Source: Microthrix sp041394405
Lineage (GTDB): Bacteria > Actinomycetota > Acidimicrobiia > Acidimicrobiales > Microtrichaceae
Reading direction: 5' to 3'
NCBI GenBank assembly: GCA_041394405.1
Contig: JAWKIF010000011.1
Location: forward strand, 232,835 to 296,834
Length of the DNA: 64,000 bases
Shown here: positions 16,925-24,593 of the stretch, in pieces
Position numbering within the stretch: the first letter of the stretch is position 1
How the letters are laid out: every line of letters begins with the position of its first letter
Translations under genes and position numbers: made by a program
Notes under the pieces: model-generated
Databases searched by the model: none
Told to the model about the DNA's origin: nothing
The model's input: only the letters and a program-made list of their open reading frames with translations

Positions 16925-17662
16925 ATGCCCATCATCATTGCCCACCGAGGAGCATCGGCCGACCAACCCGAGAACTCGTTGGCCGCCTTCAGGGAGGCCG
17001 GCGAGCAGGGGGCCGACGGGGTGGAGTTGGACGTGCGGCTCACCATCGACGAGCAGTTGGTGCTCTCCCATGACCACCGGTTGGGCGATGGGACATTCAT
17101 CCACCGGTCCACGGCGGAGGCGCTGCGCACCAAGGCGCCGTTGGAGCACCTGCGGGCGGCCCTGGATGCGGCCTCCGGCATCGTCAACGTCGAGGTGAAG
17201 TCCGACGAGCGGGCCGAGCAGCTCGCACGCCGCATGAAGGTGATCGAGCTGGTGCTGGACGAGCTGGCGGCGCACGAGGGCTCGCTGCGCTTCGTGTTGT
17301 CCTCCTTCGACCTGGACATCCTGGCGATGCTGGCCGATTGGGGAATGTCGTTCCCCACTGCGTACCTCACCATGGGGGTGCCACGGCCGGAGCTGGCCAT
17401 GGACGCAGCCGTTCGCATGGGATGCATCTCCTACAACCCCTGGTATCCCGAGGTTGACGAGGCGCTCATGGCGGGGGCCAGGCGGCGGGGACTGGAGGTG
17501 TGGACCTGGACGGTGAACGACTTCGATCATGCCGAGGCGCTGTCGCTCCTGGGAGTGGACGCGCTCATCACCGATCACCCCGGAGCCATGCGGGAACACC
17601 TCGCCGCCGCCGGATTCGTCGCTCGCCCGGGAGACGCCGTGGGCGAGGCGCCCCCGGCGTAA
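16925..17662 (+). CDS. Glycerophosphodiester phosphodiesterase
   Basis: 245-residue GDPD TIM-barrel enzyme that hydrolyses glycerophosphodiesters to glycerol 3-phosphate and an alcohol. Metal/active-site residues are seen in IAHRGASADQPENS (His7, Arg8, Glu near 16), DGVELDVRLT and SHDHRLG, and the C-terminal WTVNDFDHA and ALITDHPG strands are typical. ATG 16925 begins just before the first strand; GTG 16904 is the alternative. No signal peptide, so it should be cytosolic. The last 95 bases overlap the 3' end of the convergent diacylglycerol-kinase gene. Confidence 0.9.
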   Translation: MPIIIAHRGASADQPENSLAAFREAGEQGADGVELDVRLTIDEQLVLSHDHRLGDGTFIHRSTAEALRTKAPLEHLRAALDAASGIVNVEVKSDERAEQLARRMKVIELVLDELAAHEGSLRFVLSSFDLDILAMLADWGMSFPTAYLTMGVPRPELAMDAAVRMGCISYNPWYPEVDEALMAGARRRGLEVWTWTVNDFDHAEALSLLGVDALITDHPGAMREHLAAAGFVARPGDAVGEAPPA

Positions 17663-18626
17663 CCAGGGACAACACCCGTTCCTCACTTCCCAGCTCCAAG
17701 GCGGCGACCTCACCCAGGTAGTCGCCGTCCACCTGCCACGGCAGCGAACGGAGTCCCTCCACCCGGGCATGGCTGAAGCCCTGAAACGTGGCGACGGCCC
17801 GATGCTCGGTGATCCCGCCGCCCCGGAGCGCTGCGATGGTGAGCGACAGCAGGTCCCTCGGCGCAAACGCCGTGGCCACCACCAACGTGGGGCGGGCGTC
17901 CAGCGTGGCGCCGGGGTCCACATCGAAGGGTCGGCTGCCGACGAACGTGTAGGGGTTGGAGTTCAGCACCAGGCATTGCCAGCCCTCAAGTGTTTGCCCG
18001 TCCACCGTGACGCGCATCCAGGGGCTGGACCGGTCGGTGTCGCGGAAATAGGCCACCAGTCCGGCGTAGATGAACAGCAGATGGTTGAGGTGGGCCTTGA
18101 GGCGCCCGCGACGCTCCACCTCGGCCACCGTGGCTGCGTCCCAGCCGATCCCCACGTGAAAGGTGAACCATCGGGGCACGTCCTGGGACGTGGACGCCGG
18201 CCCCCGTCCGCCCAGGTCGGCGTCCGGCGACGGAGGCTCGAGCCCCACCACCCGGCCCAGGGTCACCCGGCGGACGAGGCGAAGGTCCAGGGCCTCCAAC
18301 AGGCCGAGCGTTGCCTGAACCGGGTCGTCGGCAATACCGAGCGTCCGAGCCAGGACGTTGGTGGACCCGCCGGGGAGGACGGCCATGGCGCAGTCGCTGC
18401 CGGCCAGGCCGTTGGCCACCTCGTTCAGGGTGCCGTCGCCTCCCAAAACCACCACCACCTCGGTGCCATCGGTCGCCGCCTCGCGGGCCAGCTCGGTGGC
18501 ATGGCCCCGGCGTTGGGTGAGCGCAACCTCCACCTGGTGGGCGCCCGACAGCAGGCGGGCAATCACGACCCGTTTGCGCGGCGTCACCGACGAGGCGGCC
18601 GCATTGGCGATCAGCAGGAGGCGCAC
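17568..18626 (-). CDS. Diacylglycerol kinase-family lipid kinase
   Basis: 352 residues with the DAGK catalytic domain: N-terminal LLIANAAAS (usually NPxAG; here the Pro and Gly positions are changed), GGDGTLNEVANGL at about 61-73 as nucleotide-binding and catalytic motif, and LPGGSTNVLART. The C-terminal half is the beta-sandwich with IGWDAATV. Phosphorylates diacylglycerol or a related lipid. GTG start at 18626. The last 31 codons overlap the convergent GDPD gene; the sequence there is Arg-rich (PRPRRLPGERRIRRRRG), so part of the tail may be a read-on after loss of an earlier stop. Confidence 0.88.
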   Translation of the reverse strand: MRLLLIANAAASSVTPRKRVVIARLLSGAHQVEVALTQRRGHATELAREAATDGTEVVVVLGGDGTLNEVANGLAGSDCAMAVLPGGSTNVLARTLGIADDPVQATLGLLEALDLRLVRRVTLGRVVGLEPPSPDADLGGRGPASTSQDVPRWFTFHVGIGWDAATVAEVERRGRLKAHLNHLLFIYAGLVAYFRDTDRSSPWMRVTVDGQTLEGWQCLVLNSNPYTFVGSRPFDVDPGATLDARPTLVVATAFAPRDLLSLTIAALRGGGITEHRAVATFQGFSHARVEGLRSLPWQVDGDYLGEVAALELGSEERVLSLVTPGAPRPRRLPGERRIRRRRGVPAWLRGDR

Positions 18627-18699
18627 GTTGGCACGCTACCGCCGCCCTGCCTGCTGCCCCGTTTGGCCCCACGGGCGGTGTCCGGGCACACTGTCCGAC

Positions 18700-19482
18700 A
18701 TGAATGTTGTCGTCTGCGTCAAGCAGATCCCGGACCCGGCGGAGCCCGGTGCCCTGGATCCCGAAACCAAAACCCTCAAGCGCGAGGGCAAGCTGATCCT
18801 GGATGAGTCCGACAGCTATGGCGTCGAAATGGCGCTGCAGCTGGTGGACGCAGCAGGCGAGGGCGAGGTCACCCTGCTCTCCATGGCCCCCAACGAGGAG
18901 GTGGCCGGTCTGCGCACCGCCCTCGCCATGGGTGCTGCCAAGGCGGTCCTGGTCAGCGACCCCACCCTGTCGGGCACCGATGCGCTGGGCACCGCCAAGG
19001 TGCTGGCCGCCGCCTCCAAGCGGGTGGAAGGTGCCGACCTCATCCTCACCGCCACCGAGAGCTCCGACGGCTACACGGGAACCGTGCCCGAGCAGCTGGC
19101 CGGTCTCCTCGACCTGCCCTCGGTGACCTTCGCCAAGGAGGTCGAGATCGCCGATGGGACCGTCAAGGTCCGCCGCCAGACCGAGACCGGGTACAACGAC
19201 GTCGAGTGCCCGCTGCCCGCCGTCGTTTCGGTGACGGCCGGCGTGGTCGAACCCCGCTACCCGTCCTTCAAGGGCATCATGGCCGCCAAGTCCAAGCCGG
19301 TCGACACGGTCACGATTGCCGATCTCGGCGTCGAGGCCTCACAGGTGGGCTGGGCCGGCGCCGGCCAGGACATCGTCGATGTCGCCCAGGCCCCCGCACG
19401 TGAAGCCGGGGAGATCATCGAGGACGAGGGCGAAGCCTTCAACTCGGTCGTGGACTATCTCGCCAACCTGAAGATCATCTGA
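18700..19482 (+). CDS. etfB: Electron transfer flavoprotein beta subunit
   Basis: 260-residue EtfB, which binds AMP and, with EtfA, carries electrons from acyl-CoA dehydrogenases to the quinone pool. The N terminus NVVVCVKQIPDP and the ETF-beta signature around VEVADGTVKVRRQTE-like VEIADGTVKVRR (about 150) are clear, along with SSDGYTGTVPEQLA for nucleotide binding. ATG 18700 chosen; longer open frame upstream overlaps the divergent lipid kinase gene and is not coding. Ten bases separate it from etfA: one operon. Confidence 0.96.
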   Translation: MNVVVCVKQIPDPAEPGALDPETKTLKREGKLILDESDSYGVEMALQLVDAAGEGEVTLLSMAPNEEVAGLRTALAMGAAKAVLVSDPTLSGTDALGTAKVLAAASKRVEGADLILTATESSDGYTGTVPEQLAGLLDLPSVTFAKEVEIADGTVKVRRQTETGYNDVECPLPAVVSVTAGVVEPRYPSFKGIMAAKSKPVDTVTIADLGVEASQVGWAGAGQDIVDVAQAPAREAGEIIEDEGEAFNSVVDYLANLKII

Positions 19483-19492
19483 GGAGTCGGAC

Positions 19493-20473
19493 ATGTCTGT
19501 TTCAACCATCTGGGTCCATGCCGACATCGCCACCTCCGATGGCGGCGACGTCGAGCCCACCTCCACCACCCTTGAGCTGTTGGCCAAGGCCAGCGAGCTG
19601 GCCGACAGCGTGGTTGCCGTCGTGGGCGGCGACGGCGACGCCGTGGCCGCCACGTTGGGGGCCCACGGCGCCACCAAGGTGCTGGCAACGGGCGACCTCG
19701 CGGGTCGCCTGCTGGGCGTGCCCGTTGCGGCGGCCATGGCCGAGGCCATTGCGGCCGATGCGCCGGATGCCATCTTCTTCGCCACCAGCTACGACGGCCG
19801 GGACGTGGCCGGGCGACTGTCCGCCAAGCTGGACGCCCCGGTCATCACCAACGTCGTCGAGCTGGCGGAGGCAGACGGCGCCCTGCAGGGCGTCGAGCCC
19901 GTGTTCGGCGGCGTCACCAACGTGACCACCCGGTTCACCGGCGACAAGCCGGGCATCTTCCTGATCCGGCCCAAGTCGTTTGCGCCCTCCGAGTCGCCGT
20001 CCGGAGCTGCGGCGCCCGTGGAGGCGCTGGCGGTGCCCGAGCTGGGCGCTGCGGGTGGAGCCAAGGTCACCAACGTGCACGTCGAGGAGACCGAGGGCCC
20101 GTCGCTGGACGACGCCGCCATCGTGGTCTCGGGCGGCCGTGGCATGGGCGACGCCGAGAAGTTCCAGGCCGTGGAGGATCTGGCCAAGCTGCTGGGCGCC
20201 GCCCCGGGTGCCTCCCGAGCCATCGTGGACGCCGGCTGGGTTCCCTACAGCTACCAGGTTGGCCAAACCGGCAAGGTGGTGAAGCCCGACGTCTACATCG
20301 CCGCGGGTATCTCCGGTGCCACACAGCACCTGGTGGGCATGAAGGGTGCAAAGCACATCATCGCCATCAACAAGGACGCCGAGGCCCCCATCTTCTCGGT
20401 GGCCGACCTCGGCATCGTGGGCGACGTGCACAAGGTGCTTCCGCAGCTCATCGAGGCGATCCGAAGCCGCTAA
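19493..20473 (+). CDS. etfA: Electron transfer flavoprotein alpha subunit
   Basis: 326-residue EtfA with the FAD-binding C-terminal domain: VVSGGRGMGDAEKF (about 204-217), GASRAIVDAGWVPYSYQVGQTGK and YIAAGISGATQHLVGM (about 270-285). Partner of EtfB. A GAGGAG stretch ends five bases before the ATG. Followed by about 97 bases containing an inverted repeat before the TetR gene. Group I (housekeeping) Etf is most likely since no bifurcating partners (acyl-CoA dehydrogenase, FixCX) are adjacent. Confidence 0.96.
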   Translation: MSVSTIWVHADIATSDGGDVEPTSTTLELLAKASELADSVVAVVGGDGDAVAATLGAHGATKVLATGDLAGRLLGVPVAAAMAEAIAADAPDAIFFATSYDGRDVAGRLSAKLDAPVITNVVELAEADGALQGVEPVFGGVTNVTTRFTGDKPGIFLIRPKSFAPSESPSGAAAPVEALAVPELGAAGGAKVTNVHVEETEGPSLDDAAIVVSGGRGMGDAEKFQAVEDLAKLLGAAPGASRAIVDAGWVPYSYQVGQTGKVVKPDVYIAAGISGATQHLVGMKGAKHIIAINKDAEAPIFSVADLGIVGDVHKVLPQLIEAIRSR

Positions 20474-20491
20474 CGACTTGCAGCCAGATTG

Positions 20492-20506
20492 ACGAACGTT
20501 GTTCGT
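20492..20506. promoter_or_regulatory. Inverted repeat, candidate TetR operator
   Basis: ACGAACGTTGTTCGT is a perfect 6-bp inverted repeat with a 3-base centre, 65 bases upstream of the TetR-family gene and 18 bases after etfA. Size and place fit an autoregulatory operator; it lacks a T-run, so a terminator is less likely. Confidence 0.45.
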
Positions 20507-20570
20507 GACTCTCGGCACGTTCTAGAGTTTTCGCTGGATATCAGGTCATGCGACAACTACGTTGCGTGGC

Positions 20571-21257
20571 ATGACAACTGTCATCAGTGGTGGCCAAACA
20601 GACCCAGACGAGCCCGGGCGGCACGATGACGCCTTGGCGTCTCGCCTGGTGGATGCCGCCATCGATTGCATCGACCAGCTGGGTCTCGGGCGGCTGACGA
20701 CGGCCGAGGTCGCCCTGCGGGCGGGCGTCACCCAGACGGAGCAGTATCGACTCTTCCCCGTTCGGGCGGATCTGTTGGGGGCCGTGGCCGCCGAGGTGTT
20801 GCGCCGGTGGGCCGACGACATCGCGCACCCACGGTCGGGCACGGTGATCGACCTGAGCGCCGGTCCCCGCGAGGCGTGGCGGTCGGTCGGATCTCCCCGC
20901 CGGCAGGACCGGCTCAGCGCGGAAACCCACGTCTGGCAGGAGCTGGTGCTGGCCAGCTACACCGATCCGCACCTCGCCGAACGCATGAGGGAACTGGGAG
21001 GCGCCATCGCCCAGGTGGCGCTGGCCGAGTTGCGGCAGCTGCCAGGTGCCGAGCTGGTGCCCGACGACGTCCTGCTGGGCGTCGGGGTGACCGTCATGCA
21101 GATGCGGGAGACCGGCCGTACGTATCTGCAGTTGAACGGCTACGAGATCCCGGGGCTGACGAAGGCGCTCCAGCTCATGCTGGAGGGCGTGTGCGATCGC
21201 TACGGCATCGGATCTCCCGCCGAGCCTCAACCGGCGGTGTCGGAAGCGGTGGACTGA
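20571..21257 (+). CDS. TetR/AcrR-family transcriptional regulator
   Basis: 228 residues with an N-terminal helix-turn-helix (about 24-72; RLVDAAIDCIDQLG then TTAEVALRAGVTQTEQYRLF, where the recognition helix ends in the usual Tyr-x-x-Phe), and a helical ligand/dimer domain. ATG at 20571 (TTG 20562 is a possible extended start). Lies downstream of etfBA in the same direction but separated by a possible operator, so probably has its own promoter; control of fatty-acid or Etf-linked genes is plausible from position only. Confidence 0.85.
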   Translation: MTTVISGGQTDPDEPGRHDDALASRLVDAAIDCIDQLGLGRLTTAEVALRAGVTQTEQYRLFPVRADLLGAVAAEVLRRWADDIAHPRSGTVIDLSAGPREAWRSVGSPRRQDRLSAETHVWQELVLASYTDPHLAERMRELGGAIAQVALAELRQLPGAELVPDDVLLGVGVTVMQMRETGRTYLQLNGYEIPGLTKALQLMLEGVCDRYGIGSPAEPQPAVSEAVD

Positions 21258-21299
21258 CCCCGGCGGGGCCACTCCCAGCCGCACGTGGCGGCCGCGTGC

Positions 21300-22037
21300 C
21301 TATACCAGGGGCCAGGGGTAGCGCCGCCCGCTGGGGTCGTGCGGGAGGCGCCCTCGTCGGGCCAGCGCATGCGCCCGGGCCACCATCGCCTCCAGCTCCT
21401 CGATGCTGAGCAACTCGGCGAATTCCGGGTCGAGGGCCTCCTGTGAGAACCCGGTCAGCCGGTCGCGCAGCTCCTGGTCGAGCGCGTCCCCGGCGAAGTC
21501 CCACAGCACGGTCCGCAGCTTCTCCTCGGAGTGGAAGCACAGGCCATGATCGATGGCGTAGAGGCGTCCGTCCACGCCTGCCAGGCAATGCCCGGCCTTG
21601 CGGTCGGTGTTGTTGGCGACGACATCGAAGGTGACGAGGCGCGCCAGGTGCCCGGCGTAGGCGGCGTCGTCCACCAGGTCAAAGGCCGTCAGCTCGTAGC
21701 GGCTGCGAACGAAGTACTGCAGCGTGCCCACGCCCAGAGGCGCGTCGTGTCGCACCTCGGTGGGCGGCACATAGCTCCAACCGAGGTGCTCGTCCAACAG
21801 CCGCGCCGCCCGCTCGCGTCGCCACAGCCCGGATGGGAAGTCCCACAGCGGACGCTCACCCCGCTCGGGCTTGTAGATGGCCGTCACCACCTCGTCGTCC
21901 AGGCGGGCCTCCACCAGGAGGGTGGCGTTGGAGCTGCCCGGCATGCGCCCCAGCACCTCCACCGTTCCTTCGAGCAGCACGTCGCGCACGAGCGGCTCGT
22001 CGGGCTCCAGCGTGGAGCGCAGCGTCACCTCACGCAT
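21300..22037 (-). CDS. SCO1664-type (PI3/PI4-kinase-like fold) protein
   Basis: 245-residue protein of a conserved actinobacterial family with a kinase-like core. Readable elements are NATLLVEARLDDEVVTAIYKPERGERPLWDFP (ATP-anchoring Lys) quoted here in parts as AIYKPERGE and LWDFPSGL, then VVANNTDRKAGH and YAIDHGLCFH (catalytic and metal-binding Asp/Asn/His), as in phosphatidylinositol 3/4-kinase-like folds. Substrate unknown. ATG 22037 lies eight bases after the stop of the DUF3090 gene. The trio histidine phosphatase-DUF3090-this gene is conserved in actinobacteria, near mshC in mycobacteria and Streptomyces; mshC is not in this window. Confidence 0.82.
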   Translation of the reverse strand: MREVTLRSTLEPDEPLVRDVLLEGTVEVLGRMPGSSNATLLVEARLDDEVVTAIYKPERGERPLWDFPSGLWRRERAARLLDEHLGWSYVPPTEVRHDAPLGVGTLQYFVRSRYELTAFDLVDDAAYAGHLARLVTFDVVANNTDRKAGHCLAGVDGRLYAIDHGLCFHSEEKLRTVLWDFAGDALDQELRDRLTGFSQEALDPEFAELLSIEELEAMVARAHALARRGRLPHDPSGRRYPWPLV

Positions 22038-22045
22038 GGGCCCGC

Positions 22046-22543
22046 TCAGTTCAACCGGGGGCAGGCGTGGCCCTCGGGGTCCTTGGGGCGCCCACACAGC
22101 TCGCACACCTCCCGGCTGGCGGCCAGAAGCCTGCCCGCACGCTGTGCGAATCCCCGGGCCGAGGACGCGCTCAGCCGCACGCGGAGCTCTCGCCCGGCGG
22201 GGGCGTCCCCCCCGCCCTCCGGGCCGTCCGGATCCTCGATCACGAGCTCCTCGGCGACGACGACCACGGAGCCGTCGTCGGCCTCGGCCGACACCAGCAG
22301 GTTGCCGACCGTGAACCGCTCGTCGACCGGTTCGATCAGCTCGGCGAGCGGCTCGGTGGGCCCGTCGGCGCCCACCAGGCGCACCAGGAACTGGGCCAGG
22401 GCCAACACCTGCTCCTTCTCGCAGCGCAGCGTGGTGACGCGGTGGCCCTCGCGCGCCTGGAGGTAGAACACCCGGCTGCCGGGGTTGCCGACGGCGCCGG
22501 GCAGGAAGTCGTCAGGGTGGTCGTAGGTTTCGAGTTCAGTCAT
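22046..22543 (-). CDS. DUF3090 family protein
   Basis: 165 residues, matching DUF3090: N-terminal GNPGSRVFYLQAREG and a C-terminal knuckle CELCGRPKDPEGHACP, with Cys pairs that could bind zinc. Function unknown. It sits between the histidine phosphatase (upstream) and the SCO1664-type gene (downstream, eight bases), the standard order of this conserved actinobacterial block. Confidence 0.88.
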   Translation of the reverse strand: MTELETYDHPDDFLPGAVGNPGSRVFYLQAREGHRVTTLRCEKEQVLALAQFLVRLVGADGPTEPLAELIEPVDERFTVGNLLVSAEADDGSVVVVAEELVIEDPDGPEGGGDAPAGRELRVRLSASSARGFAQRAGRLLAASREVCELCGRPKDPEGHACPRLN

Positions 22544-22599
22544 CGGCGATCGAAGTGCAACCGGGGGCGAGCGAAGGGAGCGGGTGGGAGACCATCAAC

Positions 22600-23313
22600 C
22601 TACGCCGGAGCCAGCGCGGCCAGGTCACCACCCGTCGAGTTGACGGCCAGCACGATCGGCGCACCTCCGCCGAGCAGGATGGGAGTGACCGACGTCGGGC
22701 TGATCACGAGGCGTTGGAAGGCGTCCAGGTGCGTGCCCGACGCGTGGGCCACGAAGGCCTTGATGACATCCGCGTGGGACACCAACACCACGGCGCCGCC
22801 TCGGTGGCGCTCCGCCCAGTCGGTGGTGGCGGCCATCATGCGGTTCTGGACCTCGACGAACGACTCCCCACCGGGAAAACGAAACGATGACGGATGGTTC
22901 TGTACTGCCGGCCAGTCGGGCAGCTTGCGGAGCTCGGCAAGTGGCCGGTTGGTCCAGTCGCCGAAGTCGGCCTCCAGGAGCCGTCGGTCCGAGCGCACCC
23001 GATGGCCGAGTGCAACGCCGATGGGCGCAGCGGTCTGGCGGGTGCGCTCGATGGGGCTGGCCACGACCGCCCGAACCCGGTCGGCCAACGGCGCCAATCG
23101 CTGGGCCACGGCCTCGGCCTGGGCCCGACCGGCATCCGACAGGTTGACGCCGGGGGAGCGCCCGTAGAGCACCGTGCCCGTCTGGTCGGTCAGCCCGTGC
23201 CGCACCAGCAGCATCAGGGTGTGGCCGGACGGCGTCGTGTCGGCGTTGTCGTCGGACGGGGCGGCCGCACGCTTGGGCGCAGTGCGGGTTGGCCGGTCAC
23301 GGGGGTTGGACAT
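22600..23313 (-). CDS. Histidine phosphatase family protein (phosphoglycerate mutase-like)
   Basis: 237 residues from ATG 23313. An Arg/Pro-rich tail (1-30) precedes the catalytic LLVRHGLTDQTG, the SPIERTRQTA block, LEADFGDWTN and the second histidine in VVLVSHADVIKAF. In the M. tuberculosis order this position is held by Rv2135c, an acid phosphatase-like member. First gene of the minus-strand operon with DUF3090 and the SCO1664-type gene. The N-terminal 30 residues are low-complexity and the true start might be later. Confidence 0.85.
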   Translation of the reverse strand: MSNPRDRPTRTAPKRAAAPSDDNADTTPSGHTLMLLVRHGLTDQTGTVLYGRSPGVNLSDAGRAQAEAVAQRLAPLADRVRAVVASPIERTRQTAAPIGVALGHRVRSDRRLLEADFGDWTNRPLAELRKLPDWPAVQNHPSSFRFPGGESFVEVQNRMMAATTDWAERHRGGAVVLVSHADVIKAFVAHASGTHLDAFQRLVISPTSVTPILLGGGAPIVLAVNSTGGDLAALAPA

Positions 23314-23401
23314 CTCGGCGCAGGCTAGCGGCAGGCGGGGTTGCGCTCGGTGCTCACGGCGCGCCGTGAATGGTCGCCGGATGCCGTGCCATCCTGGGAC
23401 G

Positions 23402-24097
23402 GTGGCGAAACCCGATGCCGTCCCGGGCGATTCCCTGGCGCGAATTGCCGACGAGGTATCGCAGTGCCGGGCTTGTCCGCGCCTGGTCGAGTGGCGGGAG
23501 CGGGTTGCCACCGAGAAGCGGGCGGCGTTTGCCGGGGAGGAGTACTGGGGTCGAGGCGTGCCGGGCTGGGGTGACCCCGACGCCCGGATGGCCGTGGTCG
23601 GCCTGGCGCCGGCCGCTCACGGCGCCAACCGTACGGGCCGCATGTTCTGTGGCGACCGTTCCGGGGAGTGGCTGTACCGGGCGCTGTGGCGCGCCGGCTA
23701 CGCCAGCCAGCCCGAGACCCTGTCGCGAGACGACGACATGGTGCTCTCCGACGCGTGGATCACGTCCCCGGTGCACTGCGCCCCACCGGACAACAAGCCA
23801 ACGGTGGCAGAGCGCGATGCGTGCGTCGGGTTCCTCGAACGCGAGCTGGCGGCCCTCCGTCGGCTGGCCGTCGTGGTGTCCCTGGGTGGCTACGGCTTCT
23901 CGGTGCTGTCCAGGCTCTACGACGTGTCGCCCCGCCCCAAGTTCGGCCATGGGGTGGAGGTGCCGGTGCCCGGGGGGCCCGTCTTGCTGGGGTGCTTCCA
24001 CGTCAGCCAGCAGAACACCTTCACCGGACGGCTCACGCAGCCCATGCTGGACGCCGTCTTTGCCCGGGCGTCGGAGCTGGCGTCAGGGGGGCGCTGA
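23402..24097 (+). CDS. udgB: Uracil-DNA glycosylase, family 5 (UdgB)
   Basis: 231-residue Fe-S uracil-DNA glycosylase that removes uracil and deaminated purines from DNA. Cluster ligands begin with CRACPRLVEWRE (about residues 21-32); motif A is GLAPAAHGANRTGR, and the C-terminal HVSQQNTFTGRLT corresponds to the family HPSPxNTFTGRLT. Motif A has no polar Asp/Asn of UdgA (family 4), which places it in family 5. GTG start at 23402. Divergent from the phosphatase operon. Confidence 0.93.
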   Translation: MAKPDAVPGDSLARIADEVSQCRACPRLVEWRERVATEKRAAFAGEEYWGRGVPGWGDPDARMAVVGLAPAAHGANRTGRMFCGDRSGEWLYRALWRAGYASQPETLSRDDDMVLSDAWITSPVHCAPPDNKPTVAERDACVGFLERELAALRRLAVVVSLGGYGFSVLSRLYDVSPRPKFGHGVEVPVPGGPVLLGCFHVSQQNTFTGRLTQPMLDAVFARASELASGGR

Positions 24098-24136
24098 AGT
24101 GCTCCCACTCCTTGGTCGCTGGTAGCGTCGCCCGCC

Positions 24137-24535
24137 GTGCGCCCCAGCCTTGCTCGTTTCCGTCGCCCCTCCCGCCACCGGCCCTCGTCTCGACGCCTCC
24201 TGGCACCGTTGCTGCTGACCGCCATGGTCGTGGCCGGTTGCGCGGATGTGCCCACCAACTACAACGAGATGGCGGAGGAGAACTTCATGGTGGGGTGCGA
24301 GGACGGCTCCAGCGCGGACTACTGCACCTGCGTGTGGGACGAGCTGGAGAGCACGGTCCCGTGGGATGAGTTCTCGAAGTTCGACAAGGACCAGCAGACC
24401 GCAGACGAGGAGAACCGCGAGATCAAGATCCCTGCTGGCATCCAGGAGGCCATCGACAAGTGCCTCGACGGGTCCTCGGATGACTCCAACGGCTCGTCCA
24501 CCTCGACCGAGCAAACCACGACGACGCTGGGCTGA
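24137..24535 (+). CDS. Small predicted lipoprotein
   Basis: 132 residues from a GTG start. Basic N-terminal region, hydrophobic LLAPLLLTAMVVAGC with the lipobox VAGC (Cys at about 35), then a short acidic domain containing three further cysteines in CEDGSSADYCTC, and a Ser/Thr-rich tail. The Cys pattern and following helix resemble many unnamed actinobacterial surface lipoproteins. Function unknown. Confidence 0.75.
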   Translation: MRPSLARFRRPSRHRPSSRRLLAPLLLTAMVVAGCADVPTNYNEMAEENFMVGCEDGSSADYCTCVWDELESTVPWDEFSKFDKDQQTADEENREIKIPAGIQEAIDKCLDGSSDDSNGSSTSTEQTTTTLG

Positions 24536-24566
24536 GGCCGGCCGGCCGGGCCGACCGGCCAGCCTC
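24534..24566. terminator. GC-rich hairpin, bidirectional terminator candidate
   Basis: GAGGCCGGCCGG (24534-24545) pairs with CCGGCCAGCCTC (24555-24566), 12 pairs with one C-A mismatch and a 9-base loop. Lies between the convergent lipoprotein and FrhB-like genes and begins in the lipoprotein stop codon. No U-tract. Confidence 0.6.
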
Positions 24567-24593
24567 GGGCCCGACCAGAGCCCGCGGCGGCCG

